64,000 nucleotides of DNA. Source: Diplolepis rosae. Its lineage: Eukaryota > Arthropoda > Insecta > Hymenoptera > Diplolepididae. Shown piece by piece: positions 12,944-24,600 of this stretch. Within the stretch, counting starts at the first letter, position 1. The number at the start of each line of letters is the position of its first letter. The translations under genes and the position numbers were made by a program. The DNA is taken from NCBI GenBank assembly GCA_030998225.1, contig JAPYXD010000753.1, positions 4,744,001-4,808,000 on the forward strand. Direction: 5' to 3'. Under the pieces are notes generated by a model. The model was not told the origin of the DNA. It worked only from the letters and a program-made list of their open reading frames with translations, and did no database searches.

Positions 12944-14437
12944 ATGCTGTTGCCAAGCGAATATTCGCGCGGCGGATCGTATCGTAACTCGGATCTCAAA
13001 TCACGTGAAATTCAGGTACTATCATCATGCAACCGTCAGCCACGCCTGTCATCTGCTTCTCGTGGCGTGAGATCGAGACCTCCACAGGAAGGCATTCTGA
13101 TGTCCTCCTACACGGAAATGATCCCCCATTTGACTCCACTGATGCAATCGGACTTAACGAAAGAATCTTCGATAACATTAAAGAAGAGGCTGAACAGTAT
13201 TGTCGACGGCGAAAGCAACGATCAGAATTTTCCTGTCTGGGAGGAGAACTTTCAAGACCTCAGTGGCTGGTGCATGGACCAATTCCCGGAACAATGCGAT
13301 TTTCCTATAGGTGAAACGATTAATCCCAAACTCACAGGTAACGATTCTCTAACAATGTTTAATCAACTCAATTCGGTGTGTTTCAATGCGAGCACTAAAA
13401 ATAATATTTTTTCCAGGCTTAAGAACAGAGAACGAAGTCTCAACTATGGAAGAAGTACCCGAAGAGTTTACTATTGTTTACGATGAGAATAGGCATGCCG
13501 ATGAAGATATTTTACAGGCCGAAGACCCTTTAATTTTGCAACCGCTCGTCAAGTTCGGACATCGAAATCACAACATTACAGCCAATAAACCCAACGTTTG
13601 GTTAAATACAATCAGTGGTCCCAACATCGACACAAATTTCAGAACTGATACGACTACAGTAGATTCAAATGCTTTCATGCCACTGGAACAAACTAATTCG
13701 AAATTATCAACATCAGCTCAAGTAGTTTCACCTACCAGGTCTTTGGACCCATTAGAACCTATTATACTTTCCACACTCGGTAACAATGAGGCAGAATCTT
13801 TTGATTTGCTCTCCTACGTATGCGATGTACGTATTCAATTATTAGACTGACTATTACTTTTGGCTTCTCTAATGATAACTTTTTTTATTTACAGGATCAA
13901 GTTACTTTGCCGTCTACAAGCACTTTGACATCCCCAAGTGTCACAGAAAAAAAGAGTCCGATAAAGATCGAACCATCAACTAGATTGCGAGAGAGAAGAA
14001 ACCAACAGAATAAAGGAAAAAGCAAGTCTCGATCACACAGCAGTTTATCCACTTCTTCATCTTCTTCTACTTCTTCTACGGCATGCTTGGAAGAATCAGT
14101 AAAACTATCTGAAAGAATCAATAATTCAAAAAATTATAATGAAAAGCTGACAAAAGACTTCTTTAGAGTGAAGCGACGAGGGGTAAAGCGAATGCTAAAG
14201 AGCGATTCAGAAGATCACGATTCCGACCATAGCTACAGAGAATCTCGAGAGAAGAATAACGAGGCCTCAAGAAAATCACGAATGAACAAGAAGGTTAAGG
14301 AGATAGAAATGACCAACCGAGCAAATCAATTGGAGAAAGACAATAGAGTATTAAAAATGAAAGTTGAAGAATTGGAAAAATTGGTAATGTCAATGCGAAT
14401 GGCTTTGCTACAATCAGCACTTAAAAGAGAGCGTTGA
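12944..14437 (+). CDS. bZIP transcription factor, 448 residues
   Basis: Coding exons 12,944-13,337 (exon begins at 12,827 with open frame), 13,417-13,826 and 13,895-14,437. Donors CAG|GTAACG and GAT|GTACGT and acceptors TTCCAG and TTACAG give matching phases 1 and 0, and the sum is 449 codons with TGA. The N-terminal two thirds are acidic and serine/threonine-rich, a likely activation region. Residues about 384-403 form a basic region (REKNNEASRKSR) followed by a leucine zipper to about 440 (heptads around EKDNRVLKMKVEELEKLV). The Asn-x-x-Ala-Ser/Ala-x-x-Ser-Arg pattern is PAR/C-EBP-like. Insect Xrp1, a stress and cell-competition bZIP, is a candidate, but I cannot confirm it. The ATG at 12,944 is the first in frame after the acceptor. 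A GTAAGT inside the exon at 12,902 could be an alternative donor. Confidence 0.8.
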
Positions 14438-15784
14438 ACTCAAAAATAATATGAATCATCATCAAATTTAATATATAGATTTTACGTGAACTGGTTCCTA
14501 GTAGTGGAATGTAGAGTTGAGAACCAAAATTAATATTTATAATTATTAAATAATCAGAGATTGAAATTTATACTCGAGTTTGAAGATAAATTTGAACCAT
14601 ATTAAAACTTTTTATTAATTATATACTAAGTATATCACGTTGTTTTAAACTTTGAGATGTCATCAAAAAAATTTTTAGAAATAGTTATGTCTACGAGCAC
14701 TGTCAGATGCGTCATTACTAAACAATGCTTCCGCATGTATTATCTGTGTAGGTTTTACATAGTTTAAGAAATGAGCGTTTAACGAATATGAAAAAATTGT
14801 GTATTTGAATTGCTTCTAGAAATGAACCCTCTGTCTCCTCAAGTGTATCTTTACTCGCTTGCCTCAGAGTGATTTTTCCAATTTACCCTCTATATGCCCA
14901 AATTTAAAATATATGATGACAAAGGTAACTTGAGTAGCCAGAAGGTTACTATTTTAACTTCTTGTTTATTATGTTTAAAATTTATTTAGCGTATTGGAAT
15001 GAATCGATTACATTTGTTCTATCAGAAATATGCACATTTTACCTGTCACTTTCTCACTACGTACGTTTTTAAAACGCCTGAGAGACGTTTTCTGCGTTTC
15101 TAGGTTTTAAAATTATCAGGATTTAGATGCTATATATTTATGTTTAAGTCTGGAAATTATATGAAAAAATTACAAACAATTGATGTTAATTTTTTAATGA
15201 CATGTATTACTCTTTAATTCCTACGTTGCCAACATTGTTTACCTAGTAAGTCGTGTTCATGTGAAATTAAATAACGACTTAATTTTCGAAATTAAATATA
15301 TGACATTAAGAAAGATCTGTATAATCTTAAATGTTTATAATTAATCCTCAGTGTCTTTTATTTACTTTCAAAAATTATTGACTCGTTACACCATTTTGTA
15401 TAGGCACGAATTTATAAGTAAAAAATGTAAGTAACGTAGAAATTTTAAGTGACACATGGTCTTAAAAAGAGTAATCAAATATCTACTCAATATTTTAAGA
15501 AAGGAAGCAATATCTTATAGAAACGAGGTTGTGATCACATGTACTAATTTTTTGCTAACAATTGTATTTTTATAACTAAACAGAAAAAGAAGTCAACATA
15601 AGCTCAAAGGTCAAGATATTTTATCACAAAATGACCATTTCAAATAAGTATTACAAGAGTAAAATAAAAGTTTTATTTTTGTTTTAAAATAGATTTTATG
15701 GATTGATGTGATCCAAACTTTCCGTATGAAATATATTTTTATAAAAAAAATATCTAAGGGGATTTCATATTTGAGGAATTATCC

Positions 15785-15970
15785 ATTAGACAGAAAGGCA
15801 TTGAACGTCTTCAGAATATTCCATGGACTTCAGTTTTAGGATTTCTGCTATCCTAAAGACATCTTTTGTCTGAAAGATCTTTTTCAGACACTAGACATAA
15901 AGCATGATATTGGAATCCTTGGGACGTTCTAAGACGTTAAATGTCCTCATGCTCTCTGGATACAATTTTC
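15785..15970. repeat. GACGTC-family element
   Basis: Begins near CATTAGACAG with GAACGTCTTCAG, continues AAGACATCTTTTGTC and AGACACTAGAC, and ends GACGTTAAATGTCC. It shows the phrase order typical of one 180-200-bp family unit. Confidence 0.55.
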
Positions 15971-16399
15971 TTTAAACACAGATGTTTTTCACAACTTCTT
16001 AATTATGTAATTATTTATCAAATGATTCGATTTACTGAATATCTAATATAATCTTTATCAAAATGTACCTCAACTTTATGGAATACACTATATTTGATGA
16101 AGGACATATTCTACAAGTTATTCAAACCCAAAATTATTATACCGTTATATTGAAATTTAATTGAATGTTCTACTAAATTCAACACAAAGTATCGTAAATT
16201 TAAATATTCATGTTTATAATTCCTGCCAAACATTTTATAAATTCTGTTAAAGAGATAAACAATTATAATTATTTAAAATTAAAATTTTTGATCTTCAAAG
16301 CTCAACCTCTAGGAAATGAGGACTATAAAGTCCCAGATTCGTTAGATTTCAGTGTCACGCTTTTTGTCTGATTATCAAAACTCCACACAACGTTAATTA

Positions 16400-16790
16400 A
16401 ATATTCAGTGGGCACGGGGACATTAAGGGGTAACACCACTGTAGAATTTCCAAAAAATCATTTTTTCATTTATTGGCTTAAAAGATGCTTTGAACCTTCT
16501 AAAATATGAGGCAAAAAGTCCAATCCCTAAAAAAAAAATTTGTAAGAGTTTTCTAAGAGTAGAATTTTTTCATTTGTTCATGTCTATAACACATTTCAAA
16601 ACTTTAAACGCGTTTTTCTCGAAATATGATTTTTCAAAACGGCACGCAGCATAACTCTAACAATTTTCAATATTTTTAATCGAGTTTTTTCCTACATCTT
16701 TATAATAACATTTCAAAGAGAACATTAAAGTCTGTGGGACGTTCTACAGACGTCTTGAAGACGTTAAATGTCCCCTTGCCCACTTAATTA
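16400..16790. repeat. GACGTC-family element with foreign interior
   Basis: Left end CAGTGGGCACGGGGACATTA (about 16,409) and right end AATGTCCCCTTGCCCACT (about 16,770-16,787) are inverted copies of each other. Between them lies about 270 bp without the motif, followed by GACGTTCTACAGACGTC. This is either a long family member or one carrying an insert. Confidence 0.6.
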
Positions 16791-17107
16791 TTACTGATAA
16801 TTTGAAAAATATTCAATATTGTCTTACATTATAATTCTTATTTTACAGGTGCATGGTACAAAAATGATTCAAAATGAAATTTAATAATTTACTTGAAAAA
16901 CATACAACAAGATTTGGTTTAAGCGCGTGACCAAAGGCACACAATCTTACATATCTCAATAGTAGTATATTATATTACAGTGATTTACAAAACCTAATCG
17001 TAGATAATCTCTATGAGTATGAAACGACGCTTATTGTATTTTGAGTCAAACATTATACAAAACGTATTTAATACGAACGCCAGTTGTATTTTAATTAGAC
17101 GATCTTT

Positions 17108-17208
17108 GCTCAGTGGACACAAAATCTTAAAGCCCTATCTAAGTCTCTTAGCGGACGTTTTAAGGACGTCTTAAATACGTCTTTAAAACGTCCCGATGCC
17201 CACTGGGA
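17108..17208. repeat. Short complete GACGTC-family MITE
   Basis: Opens TCAGTGGACACAAAATCTTA and closes CCCGATGCCCACTGGG, inverted ends about 100 bp apart. GGACGTTTTAAGGACGTC and TACGTC words fill the middle. It is the shortest clear member, showing that the ends define the unit. Confidence 0.6.
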
Positions 17209-17529
17209 GGTTCGTTATTTTTTTTAAACTGTTCGATAATTCTTTTGCAAGAAAGAACGCAATGTTATTACAAAATGCTTTTACTCAAATTTGGCGCGCT
17301 GAAAACTTGAGTAATATTTCAAAATTTTTATCTAATTTTACAATATTTTTTTCACCGCGAAGTATTATTTCTGTATTTTCAAAACTGGTAGATTATGAAA
17401 CATTGCAAATTATTATTAGTTTACATCAAATAAACTTTCAAACTTGTAGAAACATTTGGAAAAATTTATAAAACAACGGACCTCTAATTTTCTAATCAGA
17501 GTGGCGGCAGAAACAGTTTGTACATTATT

Positions 17530-18292
17530 ATATATATAAATATACATATTTATATATATTTATAAAGACGTGCAGCGAGGATTGTTAAGTAGCAGCGCAT
17601 ATTAACGAACGCAGTTCGTAAAATGTAATCGGCAGTACGAATTTTTATTTCCTTTGGACTATATTTTGACTTTTTCTGAAACATTTAAAAAGTGTTTCAG
17701 ATCGGACGCCGGCGTCCTAAAGGTACTTGTCAAATTTTCGTATCGCAGGAAACTATAGTTACATCGGCGAATCTCATATTTTATAAGGAAATTACGCCCT
17801 GAAATAACAGGATAGAATTTATCAAACCTTAAAAATATTCTCGTGCGAAAGAATTAACTTCATGTGTATTTCTTGAAAAACCTGATTTCATTTACAGTAA
17901 GAATTGTGGACAATATGTTATTCTGTCTGAGCATTTACATATAATCAATCCTTAATTAGAAAATTGTATTTATATACATGTGAAATGCAGTAAAAGTGGA
18001 GATTGTAAGTTCTGATATAACAAAGAATCATTTACTATAAAATTGGATCGCTGTATCCTAACTTCCTAAATTAGAAATTCCAGTCTTGTAATTTCCTAGT
18101 TCTTCAAATAGCTCAAAAAAGAATTTTTTACAGACGAAATTAAATAATTACTACTTTCTTTAAACTGTTGACTGCCATTTCATTTAAGCTCTTCCAAATC
18201 TTATTGTTCTATTAAAAAACTAATGCAGATTTTGTAAAATAGTTAGAGAAATCTGATTAGCAGTCTTGATATAAATTTAAAATTTACAAATT
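17530..18292 (-). other. Probable 3' UTR/flank of alpha-2/delta gene A
   Basis: Follows, on the - strand, the stop codon at 18,293-18,295. It is AT-rich with no coding signal and begins with a (TATA) microsatellite at 17,530-17,565. TTTATT (AATAAA on the - strand) occurs near 17,645. The exact end is unknown. Confidence 0.35.
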
Positions 18293-18688
18293 TCAAAGAT
18301 AAATAGATTTGAATTGGTAGCAGGGCAGTAACAATGAAACAAGTGTCAATAGTAAATTTGATTGAAAGTTTGCTGCAAGACCACACTGGTCTCTAATTTC
18401 ACTTTCATTTCGATGACTTCTTACACAAGACTGTGGCCTTTTTCGTCCCAAGGTTTCCAACGCTTTCTTACAAGCAAGTGGCTTTGTAAAATTAAGTGGT
18501 TTGGCCTCAGTGGGTATAATTTTTAAACGAGCTGCTTTTGTATCTACACAAACAGTGTCTATCACGATCAAAAGCATATTTGTAAGTTCAACTGGTTGAA
18601 CGACGTAAGGTCTCAAACAATCATGGTCTGAATCTGAATCCAAATCATATTCCTTCGTATTTGTGTGATTCAAAAGATACAAATCCAC
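18293..18688 (-). CDS. Gene A last exon: C-terminal Cys-rich part and hydrophobic tail
   Basis: 131 codons after an acceptor ending TTAATAG. It contains conserved [11 protein letters not shown] and several cysteines. The final 20 residues include [11 protein letters not shown] with a short polar end, the pattern of a GPI-attachment signal. Its counterpart in gene B is 45,466-45,759. Confidence 0.85.
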   Translation of the reverse strand: MDLYLLNHTNTKEYDLDSDSDHDCLRPYVVQPVELTNMLLIVIDTVCVDTKAARLKIIPTEAKPLNFTKPLACKKALETLGRKRPQSCVRSHRNESEIRDQCGLAANFQSNLLLTLVSLLLPCYQFKSIYL

Positions 18689-21600
18689 CTATTAAAAATT
18701 GAAATTTCGATGAAATATTAAAAATTTATAAAAATTACTTAGAGGTAATTGAAATCAAATATAAATACCTGTTGGTCACAAGGTTGGGGTCTTGTCCTCT
18801 TTATTACAGTGATATTATCATTTATCTTTTCTTCGCTAGCTTCTCCTTCTGAAGACTGAGATTCCTCCTCTTCAGATTCGTCATCTACGTATGAATCTGT
18901 ATCTGCATAAGCAAAATCACTGTGCCAGATTCCAGCTTTTGCAAAAGCCCAAGCTGCTTGAGTAAACAACCAAGATGCCACTGCTCGAAGAGTTTTCAAT
19001 GGCTGAAAATATATTAATTTTCTTATTATATTAGCGTTGATGATGCGCTTTTAAAATAGAAGTATTAAAAAGTATTGGATCAAATCAAATCAAACAAGAG
19101 AAGAACAACATTGAACAAATCACTAATGATCGGCTTTTGTACAAAATTACCCTGGCGAAAGTATCGGATAGGAATTCATTCCGAGCCAACCAGAACTATT
19201 CCGACCTCGGATTCATTCGGATTGATTCTGATTGAAAATTCGGTTTGGATCAATCTGGGCTCGGATTGATTCGGATTGAAAACTTGGTTTCGGATTGGTT
19301 CGGATTCATTCGGATAGTTGCCTCGGATTAAATTGGATTAAGTTGGATCGATTGTTTTACCGTTTTTGCATTGGCTTGGATATAGATATCGGAATGAATC
19401 GGAATAGTTCTGATTGGTTCGGAATGAATTCCTATCCGATACTTTCGCCAGAGTATTTAAGTAATACTTCTTTTGTATTGCCAACACTCCCTTGAATATT
19501 TCATCAAATAGTTTTCTTACGATTGACGATCGTTAGTGATAATATGTTCAGTTATGAAAAAAGTATTGGATGAAGTATTTTAAAAAATTTTGGGGGAAAA
19601 TATTGAATGATCCAAATCTTGGCACAAACTTAGTAATGGATCTACCAATACTTTTTCCAGTTATTTATCCTATGCTTTATTCAATACTAATAAGGGCTAA
19701 ACTTTACTTATTGGTAGTTTTATCCTTCGTGCAAAAAGTATCATACTAGTATTGTAGGAAGTATTCAAGTATTGGACAAAAAATTGGCACGTCTTATCCC
19801 CCTTGTGAAAAAAGTATTTTCTTGTATTGGAACCAATACTTTATTCGAAAAATTCAATGCTTAATCCGGAAAAAAGTATTGATTTCAGTTAATTTCTCAC
19901 CAATACTTTTTTTATAAAGTTTACTTTCATTTCATGTGAAAAAAGTATTAGACTATCAAATGAAGTATTGGATAAAATATTGTAAAATTAGCAGATTTAA
20001 TACGTATTTCGTATTGCAAGTATTGGACCCGCTAAAGCTTCCAAAAAATTAAAAAAGACCGACGGGATTATTTCTAAAGCTAAAGCTTCGAATAATTTTT
20101 TTGAGAAAGTATTTCGGCAAATATTATTCGATCCAATTCTTACAGCACGAAATTAGTATTAGATCCCCCAATAATTTTTTGCAATACTTTATCCAATACA
20201 CTCCCTCCAATATTTCATCTCTTTGATAAAGGTCGATCTTTATATTTTTGAAAGTTTCTTTCCTTACTGAAAAAGTATAAAAGGGAGTATTGTAATAATT
20301 GTAATACTGTCTACAAACCGTTAGCAAAATGCTGCCGTCGTTCGTTTCACCAGTAGGATCGAAACAAACAGCTTGATAATCATAGATCGTGATTTTGTTG
20401 TAAATCCCTCTTTGTATCAAGCTTCTCATTACATCGCTCTGTACCTCGCCAAGAAATCGAGCAGCTTGTTTATCCTTATCAGCTGCCACTATATAGCCAT
20501 GGTTATCTACTAGATAACAACTTAAAAATGGATCATTGCAGTCCCTAGTGCAATTAACTGTTCCCTCACAAGTGTACGTAATATTTTGGAAAATTCCCTG
20601 CAAAGCTGAATGCAGGAACTGGAAGCCCACAACACCAACAGGTGCTTTTGCCGATCCGCTACCTAAAAATCACATTTTTATAAATTCCTCTTTAAAATCA
20701 ATTTAATTCATTATTTATTATCCTTCAGGAATCGAATAGAAACTGTATGCGTCCTAATATGAGTTCTATACGATTTTATAGGAATGAATCAGATTTCTGG
20801 ATAACAGCTTTTTTTCAAGAACTAATATGCGATTTTTTAGAGTCTTGATGGCTGTTTGGATAAAGCTCTATAGGATTCTATGCGAAGTGAGAATAGAGTT
20901 GTATACGAGTCTATCAGAAGATGTTTGACAGCTCTATGGGGTTTTATATTTTGGGAAAGTGGTCAATGAGATTCACAATCGTTTATACGATTTTAGCTGT
21001 TCATAAACGATGTATTTCTTTGGCTTCCATCAGATTCTGTATCATTTAATACGAAATTGAATCAGAATTATATAAAAATCTATAAGAAGCGTTCAGATTT
21101 TATTAAATATCGAAAATACGTGGTTTAACGGAATTTCATAGATTTTTTAAGGAAATGGTAATGTAACGACTGTGAGATAAACTCAATCCGAGCGAATCCG
21201 AGCGAATTAGAGCCATTCCGAAATCTGCTTCCAAACCATTCCAAATTACTTCGAATTAATCCAAAAAGCGTTTTGAATTTCGTTCGATTTAAATGAATTA
21301 AGAATCAATGCGACTTAATCCGATTTTTTTTATTGAAAACCCAGTAGAGACGCCCTGGCGGAAATTTCGTATTAGAATTCAATCCGAGCAAATCAGAGCT
21401 ATTTTGAGTCATTTCTAATTCTGTTTTCGAACTATTTTGAATCATTCCGAACCAATCCAAAAAATGTTTTGTATCTCGTTTGATGAAAAACGGTAAAAAA
21501 TCAATGCGACTTGATCCGAATCATTCCACTTCATTTCGAATAAAGCTGAACGAAGTTTTCAGTCCAAAGCAATCCAAGTTTGGATTGATCTAAACCAAAT

Positions 21601-24600
21601 TTTCAATTAGAATTAAACCGACCTCAAATTCATTTGGTTTGGATCAATCCGAGCTCGGATCGATCCAAACCGAATAATTCCAAGACAGGAAAGATTCGAA
21701 TTAATTCGCATTAAAAACTGTGTTTGGATTTATTCGTATTGAACCGGAATGAATCTAATTGAGTCGGATTGATTTTAAACTGATTCGAATCGAACGAGAT
21801 TCAAAACGTTTTTTGGATTAATTCGAAGTATTATAATTCGAAATGGTTTGAAGTAGATTTCGGAACGGCTCTAATTCGCTCGGATTCGCTCGAATTGAGC
21901 TTACCTCACAGTCGTATTACCATTTCCTTTAAAAAATATATGAGATTCCGTTAAACCACGTATTCCCGATATTGAATCAAGTTTGAATGCTTCTTTTAGA
22001 TTTTAATATAATTCTAATTCAATATCGTATAAAATCCTATACAATTTTATCTAATCACAGCCATAAAGACTCCAAAAAACCGTCAATCAACTTCTTACAG
22101 GTTCATATAAAAGTTTAATCTAACATCCTATAGAATTATATAGAAACGGATAAAAGCCACAGAAATGAATCCTTTACAAAGGAATCAAATCATATAGACG
22201 ATTTTGCATTTCATAAAACTTCATACAAGCTGCCTAATAAACGTATTATGCATGGGTCGATTAAATCGTATAGACCTTTTTGAAATCTTATAGGCTTTTT
22301 TTCAATTTCGTATACAACCGTGTAGAGCTTTTTCTGAACTCAGTACCAGATCTTATCAAGTTATTTTTAATATTAGAATCTGAGAACAATAAGTAACTAC
22401 AATAAAATCTGATAAATAATTCTAATATCAAATTACGTCTAAAAGGACCAAAGAATTCTATCCGATTCTATCAGAAGAATTATTGTTTTGCAATAAATCT
22501 AGATTGCTAGCTGATTTTTAAAATTGTATATCTACCGACAAATACTGCATGACTCGCAGTAACCAGAGTCTTGTTATCAACAAAAACATCATCCTTATCA
22601 ATTATTGGCACTGAGAAAACAAAACTTTCAGGATGCACGTAATGTTGCTCCACAGCTCGTTTATACCAAATTTCGTCTATTGCATGAGGATAAATCGCAC
22701 CGAAACTTTCTTCGCTTTCCTTGACTTCTTCATCGAAATGGAATTCTAGCCATCTCGTCAATCCACTGTGTGTCGCCATAAACGAAACCGTCAATCCAAA
22801 TCGTTGCCAGAACGCTTTCCTACGAGGAAACCAAATTTAGTTTTTTCAACAAAAGAAAAATCGTCTTAAAAATTTTGCAAGCGTATGATAAATTATTTAA
22901 TAGTTCTGTTCAACTTTTAATATCGTAAGTACATTTTTATATTTTAAGGTTTTCAGTAGCAGCGGAATTTTTACGTCCAAAGGAAACCAAGGAATAGAAT
23001 TTTATCTTCTAATAACGAGTGGGAACGAGGGTATTGGACGTTTTTAGAAACCCAGTGGAGACGCCCTAATGGAAATTTCGGATTGGAATCCAATCCGAGC
23101 GAATCAGAGCTGTTCTGAGCCATTCCACGCCATTTTGAGTCATTCCGAACCAATCCGAAAAATGTTTTGTTTCTTGTTTGATGAAAAACGCTAAAAAATA
23201 AATCCGACTTGATCCCATTCATTCGGCATTAAGCCAAGGCATCAAAGCGAATAGATCCGAACCAAGTTTTCAGTTTGAATAAATCCAAGCTTGGATTGAT
23301 TTGAATCAAATTCTCAATCAGAATGAATCCGACTTCGGATTGGTTCAATTTGAGCACGGATTGATTCGGATTGATAAATCGGTTCGGATTCCAGCGGATT
23401 CACTTGAATAGATGCTTTGGACTGAAGCAGAATAACTCGGATTAGGTGGGATTGACTTCAACCGTATTTCATCAAACGACCCTGGCAAAAGTATCGGATT
23501 GAAATTCATTCCGAGTCAATCAGAACTATTCGTATTCATTCCGATATCTGTATCCGAACCAATGCGAATCATTCTGGACCAATCAGAAAAACGTTTTGTA
23601 ATTCGTTTGATGAAAAACGGTAAAAAAATCTATCTGACCTAATCCGTGTTAATCCGAGGCAACTATCCGAATAAATCCAAACCAATCCGAAACTAAGTTT
23701 GCAATCCGAATAAATCCGATTTCGGATTGATCTAAATCGAATTTTTAATCAGAATTAATCCGAATCATTCCGACCTTAGATTCATTCGGATTGATTCTGA
23801 TTCATTCGGATAGTTTCCGCGAAATAAATCGGATTAGGTCGGATCGATTTTTTACCGTTTTTCATCAGACGAGATACAAAAACTTTTTTCGTATTGGTTC
23901 GGAATGATTCGCATTGGCTCTGATACAGATATCGGAATGAATCGGAATAGCTTTGATTGGCTCGGAATGAATTGCAATTCGATACTTTCGCCAGGGGAGA
24001 TACAAAACATTTTTCAGATTGATTAAGAATGATTCGAAACGGTTGGGAATAGCTCTGATTCGCTCGGATTGAATATCAATCTGAAGCTTTCACAAGGGTC
24101 GTGAACATTATACGTCTTAGGACGTCTTAGGAATGTTCCATGAACTTTAGTATTGATTTTTTGCTATGTTGGGTACGTCTCTGGACTAAAAGACGTCTTT
24201 AATAGATGAGACGTTCTCAGGTTGACAAAAACATTGACACTGAAGTCCACGGACATTCTTAAGACGTCTAATGTCTCATAGTTACAAGATATTTTTGAAA
24301 CATGAGACGTCCGTAGGATGGCTAAAAGATTCAAGAAAAGTTCTTGAGACGTTACTAGGACGTCCATTGTCAGACCAATTGACATACCAAAGATGTCTAA
24401 TGTAATAAAGGCGTACAAAAACGTCCTTAAAAAACAAGATATCACTGGGACGTCATTTTTACGAACATCCAATGTCCTGGTAACGTCCCTAGGACGTGGT
24501 TAGTTTTTTCACTGGAACGTAATCTGCAGGACGTTCCTAAGACGTCACGGAGACGTCCTATGTCCTTGTGTTTACTTGTGAGCTACTAAAATAAAATTCC

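Larger units (their letters stand above)
14438..17100. other. Downstream region of bZIP gene, repeats only
   Basis: AT-rich 3' flank with no further gene seen. It holds GACGTC-family elements at about 15,785-15,970 and 16,400-16,790, described separately. The end of the bZIP 3' UTR is not clear. Confidence 0.4.

Noticed and set aside
13027..13314. A second + strand frame of 95 codons within the bZIP exon
   Set aside because: The other frame joins in phase to the next exon (G|GC at 13,337/13,417) and gives the acidic domain; this one ends without a fitting donor.
17196..17471. A 91-codon + strand frame
   Set aside because: It begins inside the right end of a GACGTC MITE, has AT-driven composition (F, N, K, I) and no splice context or known motif.
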